Shown: positions 9,223-18,725, counted from the stretch's first letter. The stretch: 64,000 nt of DNA from Myroides sp. 1354 (GCF_030324495.1 NZ_JACAGN010000002.1:240733-304732); one strand, 5' to 3'. The notes: generated by a model from the sequence alone, not told the origin. Numbers and translations: made by a program.

Positions 9223-9308
9223 ATTTTTTGTCTAACGTATCAAAATATCTTTAACAAAGATTAATAGCCTTCTTCCAAAAAACGAGAATTTATTCTCTTT
9301 TTTAAACA

Positions 9309-9344
9309 AAAAGGCCAATACAACAGCTGTTGTATTGGCCTTTT
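9309..9344. terminator. Perfect 36-bp palindromic terminator
   Basis: Two 18-nt arms (9309-9326 and 9327-9344) with no mismatch, centred on CAGCTG, and A/T runs at the ends. It follows the stop of the minus-strand lipoprotein gene (9382), for which it would terminate, and could also work on the other strand. Confidence 0.85.
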
Positions 9345-9381
9345 ACATCGTTCGATTGTTTTCCTTTCAGTTTGTAATTTT

Positions 9382-10560
9382 CTAAGGTCGTGGATATCCA
9401 TTGACAGGAACACCTGTAAAATCCGCTTTAAAACGTCTAGTTACATCCGTTCTCCTAACCATATCAATAACCACCCTGTAAGTTGTTCCCGTTTTAGTGA
9501 TATTAATTTCACCATAATCGATATCCGTATCTAATGCTCCTGTTTGTTTATTTTTAATTTTAAATGATTTTGACACCTCATCTGCCCCAGGTCTTCCCGG
9601 TCTTTGGCTAGCATTAAGTACATAACGTCCCTCTTTCAGAATATCTTCATCCGCTTGTGCTGCTGCTACCGTAAACTGTACCTCCCACAGTTCATTCGAC
9701 AAATACAAATCATAGGCTACTGTATGCCCTACTTCGTCTCCTACAAAATTCATCTGAGTCATAATCAACAATTCTTGATCAACTGGTGCTTCTGATTCAT
9801 CTTTTGTACGAACCTCTTCACTCACGATTACCGTTGCTCCTGTTGCAGACAATCCTGCAGCAAAAATGACATAATCTGTATTAGCATGCGCCACTTTTGG
9901 TTTTAAATTACTCGGTTGATTTAGATTCATAATATTTGAACCTTCTTCCAATACTTCCTCAGCTGTTACTTCTCTTCCCTCTACTGCGCTTTTCTCTACA
10001 ACCATATAACGAGCCCTTACTGCTCCTACTGGTGTCAATGTAAACATAACCCGTTCATGCGTAGCATCAAGATTAGTCAAAGTAATACTTACATCAATCT
10101 TTTTTTGTGTTTTGAAATCTATCCCATTCGCATCAAAAGTAGCGATACCCTGAGCATTCAAGGCCACTGCATATAGAACATACTCTTTATCAGAAATTAA
10201 TCCTTCCGCCGTTTGTTCTATTGCAGGATTATCTACCAAAACTCCTTTCTCTTGAACCAATGCTAACGTTGCAGATACTCCTTTCTCTTGAATTAGATAA
10301 TAGACTTTTTCCGCATTCGATGCTCCTAATTTAAACGCAACAGATTCTTCATACACCGAAACAATTTCGACTTTCAACGATGCTGCTGGAACATTGGGTC
10401 CTTCCTCTCCTTCTCCGTCGCCATCTTCTGGCTCTGTTTTTTCTTTGTCTTTATCTTTGTCTTTCAGGTAACTATTATCGTCACTTGAACAAGCTACAGT
10501 TGTTAGCAATCCTGAAACCACTAAAGCTAAAACTCCTAATTTAAGGTGAATTTTTTTCAT
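9382..10560 (-). CDS. Surface lipoprotein with fibronectin-III-like repeats, function unknown
   Basis: A 392-residue lipoprotein. The ATG at 10560 starts a clean signal (MKKIHLKLGVLALV..., lipobox TVACS). A charged low-complexity linker follows (DKDKDKEK then acidic DGDGEGEEG), which is typical of surface-exported lipoproteins of Bacteroidota. Two similar beta-sandwich modules of about 100 residues are visible, each with 'YxxxxxxLxxxxxYVxxAxxLxxxG'-type strands. The C-terminal 120 residues are distinct. There is no catalytic motif. It is monocistronic, ending at the 9309-9344 terminator. Possible roles are adhesion or glycan binding, but nothing in the sequence decides this. Confidence 0.75.
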   Translation of the reverse strand: MKKIHLKLGVLALVVSGLLTTVACSSDDNSYLKDKDKDKEKTEPEDGDGEGEEGPNVPAASLKVEIVSVYEESVAFKLGASNAEKVYYLIQEKGVSATLALVQEKGVLVDNPAIEQTAEGLISDKEYVLYAVALNAQGIATFDANGIDFKTQKKIDVSITLTNLDATHERVMFTLTPVGAVRARYMVVEKSAVEGREVTAEEVLEEGSNIMNLNQPSNLKPKVAHANTDYVIFAAGLSATGATVIVSEEVRTKDESEAPVDQELLIMTQMNFVGDEVGHTVAYDLYLSNELWEVQFTVAAAQADEDILKEGRYVLNASQRPGRPGADEVSKSFKIKNKQTGALDTDIDYGEINITKTGTTYRVVIDMVRRTDVTRRFKADFTGVPVNGYPRP

Positions 10561-10769
10561 AAATTTATCTTTTTTTAATAATAAACAACACACAAGTCTA
10601 GGGTTAAAAAACCAATAAAGCTAACTTTTAAAACAAAGAATGACGTAATTGATAAAATATAGATTTAATAGCAAGAATTTCAAAAACGCACCAATTCAAT
10701 CCTCTTTTGCCAAATTCAGATTAAATCGATTCGATTTATACTTATTCGCCCTTAGAAAAACAAAATCAC

Positions 10770-10777
10770 TATCTTTG
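10770..10777 (+). promoter_or_regulatory. -7 box of polA
   Basis: TATCTTTG, an exact match to TAnnTTTG, 34 bp before the polA start codon. Confidence 0.6.
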
Positions 10778-10811
10778 AAAATCATTCAGTATTAAATAAA
10801 ACCATCATTCA

Positions 10812-13616
10812 ATGGCTCAACAAAAACGTCTTTTTCTCTTAGATGCTTATGCTTTAATTTTTAGAGGATATTATGCGCTTATTAAAAACCCAAGAATCAA
10901 TTCAAAAGGCTTAGATACCTCTGCTATTTTGGGATTTATGAACTCGCTTTTAGATGTAATCAAAAGGGAAAATCCAGATCATTTAGCAGTTGCTTTTGAC
11001 AATGGGGGGAGTAAAGATCGCCTAGCTATTTTTCCCGAATACAAAGCCAATCGAGATGTAACACCAGAAGCAATTAAAGTTGCTGTGCCTTACATCAAAG
11101 AGATTTTAAAAGCCATGCATATTCCCATTATTGAAGTTTCAGGTTTTGAGGCAGATGATTTAATTGGAACCATTTCAAAACAAGCAGAAAAAGAGGATTT
11201 TATGGTGTATATGGTCACACCAGATAAAGATTACGCCCAGCTTGTTTCTGACAATATCGTAATGTATCGCCCTGCAAGAATGGGGAACGGTATTGAAATT
11301 TGGGATGTTGAGAAAGTAAAAGAAAAATTCGAAGTTGATCATCCAGAACAAGTCATTGACTTTTTGGGGATGATGGGAGATGCTGTTGACAATATTCCAG
11401 GATTACCAGGAGTTGGTGAAAAAACAGCTAAAAAATTCATCAAAGAATACGGATCAATGGAAAACCTTTTAGCTCATACTCATGAATTAAAAGGCAAAAT
11501 GAAAGAAAACATCGAAGCAAATAAAGAAAAAGGGTTACTTTCCAAGAAATTAGCGACGATTATCTTGGATTGTCCCGTGACATTTAATGCAGACCATTAT
11601 ATTTTAGAACAACCCGATGTTGAGAAAACAGATGCGCTATTCATTGAGTTAGAATTCAGAAGAATGAAAGAGCAATTTGACAAAATTTTCTCTTCAACCC
11701 CTCAGGACGCTACAACAGCTATACCTACACAAATTGCGAATCAAGAAGAACAGTTTTCTTTATTTGACACAGCAGAGGGTAGCAACACTCAATCGCCCTA
11801 CCAAACCTTAGAAACGACCCAACACGTTTATCAGTTGGTTCAATCTCCGATGGCGATTCGTTTATTGGCTCAACAATTAATGCAACAAAACAGTGTTTGT
11901 TTTGACACAGAAACTACTGGTTTAGATCCTTTGACAGCAGAATTAGTGGGTATTGCGTTTTCTTTTAACAAGGGAACTGCCTTTTACGTGCCACTATCGG
12001 AAAATAAAATTGAAGTTTTAGAAACGCTAGAACACTTCAAACCTTTCTTTGAATCTACTAGCATTGAAAAAATTGGTCAAAACTTAAAATACGACATTAA
12101 GGTCTTAAAACAATACGACATCCAGGTCAACCACCCGATGTTTGACACCATGATTGCGCATTATTTAATTAATCCCGATATGCGTCACAACATGGATGTG
12201 TTGGCAGAAACCTATTTAAATTATACCCCTCAGCCCATAGAAGAGCTAATTGGTAAAAAAGGTAAAAACCAAAAATCCATGCGCGAGGTAGAGGTTGAAT
12301 TAACCAAAGAATACGCGGGAGAAGATGCAGATGTAACCTTTCAGCTAAAACAGGTATTCTTGCCTCAATTAGAAGCCACGCAAACAGCACAATTATTCAA
12401 AGACATTGAAATTCCACTCGTATCAGTATTAGCTGATATGGAAAATGAAGGAATTCGCTTAGACGTAGCGTTCTTACAGTCTTTATCGGCTACACTAGAT
12501 AGTGATATCAAACAATTGGAACAGGCCATTTACGAAACCGCAGGAGAAACTTTCAACCTAGCTTCTCCTAAACAATTAGGTGATATTCTATTCGAAAAAT
12601 TGCAGATTGGAGGCTCAAAGCCAAAGAAAACAAAAACAGGTCAATATGCAACTGGAGAAGAAATTTTGAGCGATTTAGCAGCAAAACACCCCATTGTACA
12701 AGACATTTTGAATTGGCGTCAGTTGATTAAGTTGCAAAACACCTATGTAGATGCTTTACCGAAACAGATTAACCCTGTTACAAATCGCATCCATACAGAG
12801 TATATGCAAGCCGTGGCGGCTACTGGACGTTTAAGTTCAAATAACCCCAACTTACAAAATATCCCCATACGAACAGAACGCGGTCGTTTAGTTCGCAAGG
12901 CCTTTGTTGCACGTGATGAAAATTACCTGTTGATGGCAGCCGATTACTCTCAAATTGAATTGCGCATTATTGCAGCTTTGAGTCAAGAGCCCAATATGAT
13001 TGAATCATTTAAACATGGAGAGGATATTCACCGTTCAACAGCAGCACGCGTATTTAATGTTCCTTTAGAAGAAGTAACAAAAGAACAACGTAGTCACGCT
13101 AAAACGGTAAACTTTGGCATCATTTATGGCGTTTCAGCTTTTGGATTGAGCAATCAAACCAATTTATCGCGTTCAGAAAGCAAAGAATTAATTGATACTT
13201 ATTACGAGACTTATCCGAAGTTAAAGGATTATATCGCTCAACAAATTGAATTTGCCAGAGAAAACGGATATGTACAAACTATTTTAGGAAGAAGGCGTTA
13301 CTTGAAAGACATTCACTCACAAAATGCTGTTGTGCGCAGTGCAGCAGAACGCAATGCTGTGAATGCACCTATTCAGGGAAGTGCGGCAGACATTATCAAA
13401 ATTGCCATGATTAATATTCACAAGCGTTTAGTAAACGAACAATGGAAATCTAAAATGTTGTTGCAAGTACACGATGAGTTGGTGTTTGATGCACACAAAG
13501 AAGAATTAGACGCTTTAAAGACGATGGTCAAACAAGAAATGGAGAATGCCTTTACCTTAGATGTTCCCTTAGTTGTTGACTTAGGAATTGGAGAAAATTG
13601 GCTACAAGCCCATTAA
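10812..13616 (+). CDS. polA: DNA polymerase I
   Basis: A 934-residue replication and repair polymerase that removes RNA primers and fills gaps. The 5'-3' flap nuclease domain (about 1-290) contains the acidic residues of EADDLIGT and TPDKDYAQL. The 3'-5' proofreading domain (about 340-530) keeps the DEDD residues, including FDTETTG with Asp365 and a late GEDADVT, so proofreading should be active. The polymerase domain has motif A DYSQIELR (Asp711), motif B KTVNFGIIYG (Lys764) and motif C QVHDELVF. It is monocistronic, with a terminator at 13635. Confidence 0.98.
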   Translation: MAQQKRLFLLDAYALIFRGYYALIKNPRINSKGLDTSAILGFMNSLLDVIKRENPDHLAVAFDNGGSKDRLAIFPEYKANRDVTPEAIKVAVPYIKEILKAMHIPIIEVSGFEADDLIGTISKQAEKEDFMVYMVTPDKDYAQLVSDNIVMYRPARMGNGIEIWDVEKVKEKFEVDHPEQVIDFLGMMGDAVDNIPGLPGVGEKTAKKFIKEYGSMENLLAHTHELKGKMKENIEANKEKGLLSKKLATIILDCPVTFNADHYILEQPDVEKTDALFIELEFRRMKEQFDKIFSSTPQDATTAIPTQIANQEEQFSLFDTAEGSNTQSPYQTLETTQHVYQLVQSPMAIRLLAQQLMQQNSVCFDTETTGLDPLTAELVGIAFSFNKGTAFYVPLSENKIEVLETLEHFKPFFESTSIEKIGQNLKYDIKVLKQYDIQVNHPMFDTMIAHYLINPDMRHNMDVLAETYLNYTPQPIEELIGKKGKNQKSMREVEVELTKEYAGEDADVTFQLKQVFLPQLEATQTAQLFKDIEIPLVSVLADMENEGIRLDVAFLQSLSATLDSDIKQLEQAIYETAGETFNLASPKQLGDILFEKLQIGGSKPKKTKTGQYATGEEILSDLAAKHPIVQDILNWRQLIKLQNTYVDALPKQINPVTNRIHTEYMQAVAATGRLSSNNPNLQNIPIRTERGRLVRKAFVARDENYLLMAADYSQIELRIIAALSQEPNMIESFKHGEDIHRSTAARVFNVPLEEVTKEQRSHAKTVNFGIIYGVSAFGLSNQTNLSRSESKELIDTYYETYPKLKDYIAQQIEFARENGYVQTILGRRRYLKDIHSQNAVVRSAAERNAVNAPIQGSAADIIKIAMINIHKRLVNEQWKSKMLLQVHDELVFDAHKEELDALKTMVKQEMENAFTLDVPLVVDLGIGENWLQAH

Positions 13617-13634
13617 AACGATAAAATATACCTC

Positions 13635-13666
13635 AGCCCTTATCTCAAAAATAAGGGCTTTTTTTA
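13635..13666 (+). terminator. Terminator of polA
   Basis: AGCCCTTAT (13635-13643) pairs with ATAAGGGCT (13651-13659) around a 7-nt loop, followed by a T run, 18 bp after the polA stop. Confidence 0.85.
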
Positions 13667-13706
13667 GGGTTAAACCCCATCTAATCTTTCCTTTAATAAA
13701 AATACT

Positions 13707-13714
13707 TACTTTTG
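13707..13714 (+). promoter_or_regulatory. -7 box of the acyltransferase gene
   Basis: TACTTTTG matches TAnnTTTG, 23 bp before the ATG at 13738. It supports this start over in-frame positions further upstream that would overlap the polA terminator. Confidence 0.55.
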
Positions 13715-13737
13715 CATCTTACTTTCAGACAAAGGAA

Positions 13738-14301
13738 ATGAAAAAAGCATTAGGCAAATTCATGTTAGCCATCACAGGATGGAAATTAGTCGTTCACGAC
13801 GAATCGTTCAAACAAGAAAAAAAGAGCATACTCATTTGTGTACCACATACATCCAATTGGGACTTTTATTACAGCTTGGCTTGTTTTTGGATTTTAGGAA
13901 TGCCTTTTAAAATGTTTATTAAGGACTATTACACCAAATCGTGGTTTGGTTTTTTCTTTAAAGCAATTGGCTGTATTGGTGTTGACCGCACCAAAAGTCA
14001 GAATTTAGTTGAATATGCCGTACAAATTATTGAAGAGGCAGACACCATTGCACTGATTAACACTCCTGAAGGGACGCGTTCTTATTCGGACAAGTGGAAA
14101 CAAGGGTTCTATCACATCGCGAGACAAGCCGATATTCCGATTGCCTTATGTTATGCTGATTACAAAAAGAAACAATGCGGAATCATGAAATTAGTCCATG
14201 TAGAAGACAAGTCTTTTGAAGCTTTACTCGATGAGATTGCTCCTTACTACAAGGCAGAAATGGCAAAATATCCGGAGAATTACAATCCTAAATTGTATTA
14301 A
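13738..14301 (+). CDS. 1-acyl-sn-glycerol-3-phosphate acyltransferase family protein
   Basis: A 187-residue PlsC-like acyltransferase, the enzyme type that makes phosphatidic acid by acylating lysophosphatidate. The catalytic HX4D box reads HTSNWD at about residue 36, and the glycerophosphate-binding block is PEGTRSY. The short length and the HTSNWD form fit the soluble-type subfamily common in Bacteroidota, whose exact acceptor is not certain. The start at 13738 follows the -7 box and the upstream terminator. Confidence 0.85.
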   Translation: MKKALGKFMLAITGWKLVVHDESFKQEKKSILICVPHTSNWDFYYSLACFWILGMPFKMFIKDYYTKSWFGFFFKAIGCIGVDRTKSQNLVEYAVQIIEEADTIALINTPEGTRSYSDKWKQGFYHIARQADIPIALCYADYKKKQCGIMKLVHVEDKSFEALLDEIAPYYKAEMAKYPENYNPKLY

Positions 14302-14530
14302 GCAATGCGAAAAGCATTAAGATAGAAAGCATTAGCGGCAGTATTTGTCCAAATAAATAATTCAATTACTTCACTTCGTTCCGAATCGTTAGGTATATTT
14401 TATTTTTTTTAGCGGAAGGAGAAGCAAAAAAAGCTTGACTTTTTTCTTCAAACAAATTACAACTCAGCTTGTTAAAAGCAAATAAAAGCAAAAAACAGCG
14501 GTATGAATTTGTATAATAAAAGAAATTATG
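14302..14530. other. Intergenic region before the rplM promoter
   Basis: About 230 bp, AT-rich, between the acyltransferase gene and the rplM promoter. It holds a weak hairpin-like AAGC/GCTT near 14423-14434 followed by T-rich sequence that might terminate the acyltransferase message. Nothing else is recognisable. Confidence 0.4.
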
Positions 14531-14585
14531 TAATTTTGCACTCCCTTAATTGGGAATGGAATGTTTAATTAAATACAAAATTATT
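14531..14585 (+). promoter_or_regulatory. rplM promoter and short leader
   Basis: The -7 box TAATTTTG at 14531-14538 is followed by a leader of roughly 40 nt before the GTG start. The leader holds a small hairpin (TCCC at 14542-14545 with GGGA at 14552-14555) and the palindrome TTTAATTAAA at 14563-14572. A ribosomal-protein L13 leader class has been described in Bacteroidia, where L13 binds its own message. Whether this leader belongs to it needs a covariance-model search. Confidence 0.45.
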
Positions 14586-15041
14586 GTGGAAAGTTTAAGC
14601 TACAAGACTGTATCAGCAAACAAAGCGACTGTTCAAAAAGAATGGTTAGTTGTAGATGCTGAAGGCCAAAATTTGGGTCGTCTTGCTTCTAAAGTGGCAA
14701 CACTTTTAAGAGGTAAACACAAGACAAATTACACGCCGCACGTAGACTGTGGAGACAACGTAATCGTAATCAACGCAGAAAAAATCAACCTAACAGGTAA
14801 CAAATTAGATGACAAGACTTACATCCGTCACACAGGTTACCCAGGAGGACAAAGATCTTTAACTGCTAAAGTAATGCAACAAAAAAACCCTGCATTATTA
14901 GTAGAGAAAGCAATCAAAGGGATGTTGCCTAAAAACAAATTAGGAGCACAATTATTCCGTAATTTAAATGTTAATGTAGGCGCTGAGCACAAACATGGAG
15001 CTCAACAACCTAAAGCCGTTAATTTAAACGAAGTTAAGTAA
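14586..15041 (+). CDS. rplM: 50S ribosomal protein L13
   Basis: Starting at the GTG at 14586 gives 151 residues beginning [16 protein letters not shown], the standard length and N-terminus of flavobacterial L13. An upstream TTG at 14550 would add 12 unlikely residues and sit in the leader. Conserved L13 blocks are present: [27 protein letters not shown] and HTGYPGG. The stop overlaps the rpsI start by one base (TAATG), so the two are translationally coupled. Confidence 0.95.
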   Translation: MESLSYKTVSANKATVQKEWLVVDAEGQNLGRLASKVATLLRGKHKTNYTPHVDCGDNVIVINAEKINLTGNKLDDKTYIRHTGYPGGQRSLTAKVMQQKNPALLVEKAIKGMLPKNKLGAQLFRNLNVNVGAEHKHGAQQPKAVNLNEVK

Positions 15042-15427
15042 TGGGAGTTATTCACAAAATCGGTAGAAGAAAAACCGCTGTAGCTCGTGTTTATGTTTCA
15101 GAAGGAACAGGAAACATTACAGTAAACAAAAAAGATTTTAAAATTTATTTCCCTACAGGTACATTACAGTACAAAGTATTACAGCCTCTTACACTTACTG
15201 AGAACGCTGAGAACTTTGACATCAAAGTAAATGTATATGGTGGTGGAACGACAGGACAAGCTGAGGCAGTGCGTATGGCAATTGCTAGAGCGATGTGCGA
15301 AATTGATGTTGAGAACAGAGCAGTTCTTAAACCAGAAGGATTATTGACTCGTGACCCTCGTATGGTTGAGCGTAAGAAATTCGGTCAGAAGAAAGCTCGT
15401 AAGAGATTCCAATTCTCTAAACGTTAA
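15041..15427 (+). CDS. rpsI: 30S ribosomal protein S9
   Basis: 128 residues with the S9 signature ([18 protein letters not shown]) and the basic C-terminal tail ending FQFSKR, which reaches the tRNA in the P site. It is the second gene of the rplM-rpsI operon, sharing one base with the rplM stop. Confidence 0.97.
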   Translation: MGVIHKIGRRKTAVARVYVSEGTGNITVNKKDFKIYFPTGTLQYKVLQPLTLTENAENFDIKVNVYGGGTTGQAEAVRMAIARAMCEIDVENRAVLKPEGLLTRDPRMVERKKFGQKKARKRFQFSKR

Positions 15428-15490
15428 TATTTATTTATTATTAAAAAATCTAGGTTTTTGTTGCGCACTTGCATTTTTTGTAAGAAGTAG

Positions 15491-15542
15491 TTTAGCATCT
15501 AAATGGTTGAGACCGAGTAATCGCTACTGAATCATTGCTAAA
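15491..15542 (+). ncRNA. Candidate structured rpsB leader
   Basis: TTTAGCA (15491-15497) can pair with TGCTAAA (15536-15542), enclosing a smaller hairpin, AGTA (15516-15519) with TACT (15525-15528) around ATCGC. The element ends 25 bp before the rpsB ATG. Ribosomal protein S2 autoregulates in many bacteria through its leader, so this may be an S2-binding element. It is inferred from pairing alone. Confidence 0.4.
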
Positions 15543-15567
15543 GTAACAGAACGTAAACTATTAGAAA

Positions 15568-16311
15568 ATGGCAAACAAAGTAGAAGTAAAAGAATTACTA
15601 GAAGCAGGTGTTCATTTCGGACACATGACTAGAAAATGGGATCCAAACATGGCTCCTTATATCTATATGGAGCGTAATGGTATTCACATTATCAATCTAT
15701 ATAAAACTGCAGCTAAAATTGAAGAAGCGAATGAAGCTTTGAAAAAAATCGCTGCATCAGGAAGAAAAATCCTTTTCGTTGCTACAAAAAAGCAAGCGAA
15801 AGACATCGTAGCTGAAAAAGCAGCTGCAGCTAACATGCCTTACATCACTGAAAGATGGCCAGGTGGTATGTTAACAAACTTCGTTACTATCCGTAAAGCT
15901 GTTAAGAAAATGGCTTCTATTGATAGAATGAAAAAAGACGGTACATTTATGACGCTTTCTAAGAAAGAGCGTTTACAAGTTGAGCGTCTTCGTGCAAAAT
16001 TAGAGAAGAACTTAGGTTCTATTGCTGACATGACTCGTCTACCAGCTGCTCTTTTTGTTGTAGATATCAAAGCTGAACACATCGCGATTAAAGAAGCACA
16101 AAAATTAAACATTCCGATCTTCGCTATGGTGGATACGAACTCTGACCCACGTCAAGTTGACTACGTTATTCCAGCAAACGATGATGCTTCTAAATCAATC
16201 GATAAAATTTTATCTTTAGTTACTACTGCTATTATCGAAGGTAATGCAGAGAGAAAATCTGAAAAAGAAGAAGCTCCAGCTGTAAAAGCGGATGCTGAAG
16301 CTAAAGCATAA
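15568..16311 (+). CDS. rpsB: 30S ribosomal protein S2
   Basis: 247 residues with the S2 signatures HFGHMTRKWDPNM, YITERWPGGMLTNF and IFAMVDTNSDP. An acidic, Ala/Glu/Lys-rich tail follows residue 225. It is paired with tsf downstream, the usual rpsB-tsf order, separated by a hairpin that also contains a promoter box. Confidence 0.97.
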   Translation: MANKVEVKELLEAGVHFGHMTRKWDPNMAPYIYMERNGIHIINLYKTAAKIEEANEALKKIAASGRKILFVATKKQAKDIVAEKAAAANMPYITERWPGGMLTNFVTIRKAVKKMASIDRMKKDGTFMTLSKKERLQVERLRAKLEKNLGSIADMTRLPAALFVVDIKAEHIAIKEAQKLNIPIFAMVDTNSDPRQVDYVIPANDDASKSIDKILSLVTTAIIEGNAERKSEKEEAPAVKADAEAKA

Positions 16312-16329
16312 TTTTTTAACAATATCATA

Positions 16330-16387
16330 AAGTCGTTATGCTGATAGATGTTTACCTTTGTATTCAACTGTCAATAACGACTTTTTT
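16330..16387 (+). terminator. rpsB hairpin with T run; its loop contains the tsf promoter box
   Basis: AAGTCGTTAT (16330-16339) is complementary over 10 bp to ATAACGACTT (16374-16383), followed by T residues. The 34-nt loop is long for a terminator. It contains TACCTTTG (16353-16360), an exact -7 box. A message started there (near 16366) would lack the 5' arm and escape the hairpin. Confidence 0.6.
16353..16360 (+). promoter_or_regulatory. -7 box of tsf
   Basis: TACCTTTG matches TAnnTTTG and lies 56 bp before the tsf ATG, inside the loop of the rpsB hairpin. Confidence 0.55.
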
Positions 16388-16416
16388 AATTTATTAACTC
16401 TTTAAAGATTACTAAA

Positions 16417-17382
16417 ATGGCAAATATTACTGCTGCAGACGTAAACAAGCTAAGACAACAAACAGGTGCCGGAATGATGGACTGTAAAAAAGCTTTAGTT
16501 GAGGCTGAGGGAGATTTCGATAAAGCAATCGAAGTTTTACGTAAAAAAGGACAAAAAGTTGCTGCTAACCGTTCTGACCGTGAGTCATCAGAAGGAGCTG
16601 CTGTAGCTATCGTTAATGCTGACAAAACTAGAGGTGTTGTTATTACATTAAACTGTGAGACTGACTTCGTAGGTAAAAACGAAGGTTTCCAAGCATTAGC
16701 AAAAGAATTAGCTGAAAAAGCAATCAACTTCAATACAAAAGAAGAATTCTTAGCTTCTCCATACAACGATACAATGACTATTGCTGACAAATGTATCGAG
16801 CAAACAGGAGTTATCGGTGAGAAAATCGAAATCGGTTCTTTCGAAGTATTAGAAGGAGCTTTCATCGGTTCTTATGTTCACGGTAACAAAATTGCTGCTA
16901 TTACAGCTTTATCTTCAGCTGTTGCTAAAGCAGAAGAAATTGCTAAAGACGTTTCTATGCAAGTAGCTTCAATGGGTGCTGAGACTTTATCTTACAAAGA
17001 TTTTGATCCAGAATTCATCGCGAAAGAAACTGAAGCTCGTATCGCAGTTATCGTTAAAGAAAACGAAGAATTGGTGCGTTTAGGTAAAACACTTAAAAAT
17101 GTACCTCAATATATTTCTTACGCTCAACTTACTGAAGAAGTATTGAAACAAGCGGAAGAAGATGCTAAAGCTGAATTAAAAGCTGAAGGTAAACCTGAAA
17201 ACATCTGGGATAGAATCTTACCTGGAAAAGTTGCTCGTTTCATCAGTGACAATACAACTTTAGACCAAGAGAAAGCTTTATTAGACCAAAACTTCATTAA
17301 AGATGAGTCTAAAAAAGTATCTGACTATGTTCAGTCTTTTGGTGTTGAAATCACAGGATTCAAAAGAGCTTCATTAGGATAA
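16417..17382 (+). CDS. tsf: Translation elongation factor Ts
   Basis: The 321-residue guanine nucleotide exchange factor for EF-Tu. The N-terminal UBA-like domain has VNKLRQQTGAGMMDCKKAL, the core has LNCETDFVGKN, and the tail ends with the usual QSFGVEITGFKR. The length suits the Bacteroidota form with an enlarged dimerisation region. It lies downstream of rpsB and ends at a strong terminator (17410-17440). Confidence 0.97.
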   Translation: MANITAADVNKLRQQTGAGMMDCKKALVEAEGDFDKAIEVLRKKGQKVAANRSDRESSEGAAVAIVNADKTRGVVITLNCETDFVGKNEGFQALAKELAEKAINFNTKEEFLASPYNDTMTIADKCIEQTGVIGEKIEIGSFEVLEGAFIGSYVHGNKIAAITALSSAVAKAEEIAKDVSMQVASMGAETLSYKDFDPEFIAKETEARIAVIVKENEELVRLGKTLKNVPQYISYAQLTEEVLKQAEEDAKAELKAEGKPENIWDRILPGKVARFISDNTTLDQEKALLDQNFIKDESKKVSDYVQSFGVEITGFKRASLG

Positions 17383-17409
17383 TATTTTTCCTAAAAACAT
17401 TAAAATATC

Positions 17410-17440
17410 AAACCTCAAGCATTTTGTTTGAGGTTTTTTT
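17410..17440 (+). terminator. Terminator of tsf
   Basis: A 9-bp stem, AAACCTCAA (17410-17418) with TTGAGGTTT (17428-17436), a 9-nt loop and a T run to 17440, 27 bp after the tsf stop. Confidence 0.85.
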
Positions 17441-17470
17441 ATTTTTTTTCGTATTTTTAAACAAAAAAAT

Positions 17471-18652
17471 ATGAAACTCATCAAGAATAGCTTATTATTA
17501 CAAATTGTCATTGCTATTGCCTTAGGGACCTACCTAGGCGATAAACTGCCCTTAGAAATAAGTAGAATTTTCAGTACCTTCAATAGCATCTTCGGTAATT
17601 TTTTAAGCTTTATTATTCCGCTAATTATCGTAGGGTTGATTATTCCGGCTATTGGCAATATAGGCAAAGAGGCGGGAAAACTTCTACTTTTAACGACCGG
17701 ACTTGCTTACGGTTCCACCCTCTTAGCGGGTTTTAGTTCTTATGCTGTTTCTATAAGTATTTTCCCCCAACTCTTAAGCGCACAGTCTACAGCACTCACA
17801 CTGGAAAATGAACAAACCTTAACTCCCTTCTTTTCTATTGATATTCCACCGCTATTTGACGTTATGAGTGCTCTAATACTTGCTTTTATTGTGGGGATCT
17901 GTATTTCCAAAGGTCCATTCACACATTTAAAAGGGGTTTTTAACGAGTTTCAGTCTATTATCATGACTGTGATAGAGAAAGTGATTATTCCCTTCTTACC
18001 GCTCTTTATTTTCGGCGTATTTTTAAATATGACCTACAGCGGTCAAGTTTTCGTTGTTCTAGAAACCTTCTTGAAAATTATTGGCGTTATTTTCCTCCTT
18101 CATATTGTATTTTTAATTTTCCAATACACTCTTGCAGGATTAGTCGTAAAGAGAAATCCATTTCTTTTAATGAAACGCATGTTACCCGCCTATTTCACGG
18201 CTTTGGGAACCCAGTCTTCTGCGGCGACTATTCCCGTTACTTTAGCATCCACATTAAAAAATGAGGTCAATCCAAAAATTGCAGGCTTCGTTATTCCGCT
18301 TTGTGCAACCATTCACTTGGCAGGAAGTACGTTAAAAATTGTTGCTTGTGCCATCGCCTTGATGCTCATTCAACAAACACCTATTGATCCTTTAGCAATG
18401 ATTGGTTTTATCTTTATGTTAGGCGTGACGATGATTGCCGCTCCAGGTGTACCTGGTGGAGCTATTATGGCAGCCTTAGGGGTATTACAATCTGTTTTAG
18501 GCTTTACTACTGAACAACAAACACTGATGATTGCCCTATATGTTGCTATGGATAGTTTTGGTACAGCTTGTAATGTAATGGGAGACGGTGCTATTGCACT
18601 TATTGTGGACAAAATTGGAACTAACGTAGATTCTTTAGAAGTAGAAGTCTAA
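17471..18652 (+). CDS. Dicarboxylate/amino acid:cation symporter (DAACS family)
   Basis: A 393-residue integral membrane protein of the GltP/SLC1 fold. About eight TM segments and two re-entrant hairpins are visible: HP1 has the serine-rich TQSSAATIPVT, and HP2 has the PGVPGG turn. The TM8 substrate motif reads DSFGTACNVMGD, with Asp and Asn kept. The Arg that recognises acidic side chains is replaced (FGT instead of a DR-RT pattern), so the substrate may be a neutral amino acid such as serine or threonine rather than glutamate. This is an inference. It is monocistronic. Confidence 0.83.
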   Translation: MKLIKNSLLLQIVIAIALGTYLGDKLPLEISRIFSTFNSIFGNFLSFIIPLIIVGLIIPAIGNIGKEAGKLLLLTTGLAYGSTLLAGFSSYAVSISIFPQLLSAQSTALTLENEQTLTPFFSIDIPPLFDVMSALILAFIVGICISKGPFTHLKGVFNEFQSIIMTVIEKVIIPFLPLFIFGVFLNMTYSGQVFVVLETFLKIIGVIFLLHIVFLIFQYTLAGLVVKRNPFLLMKRMLPAYFTALGTQSSAATIPVTLASTLKNEVNPKIAGFVIPLCATIHLAGSTLKIVACAIALMLIQQTPIDPLAMIGFIFMLGVTMIAAPGVPGGAIMAALGVLQSVLGFTTEQQTLMIALYVAMDSFGTACNVMGDGAIALIVDKIGTNVDSLEVEV

Positions 18653-18725
18653 GTCATCTATTCTTAAAAAAATCCTAGGTTGTTTGAGAAACAACCTCAT
18701 CGAAAGACACAAATTTAAAGAAAAT

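Noticed and set aside
14550..14585. TTG start for L13 at 14550
   Set aside because: It would add 12 residues lying in the predicted leader; the GTG at 14586 gives the standard 151-residue protein.
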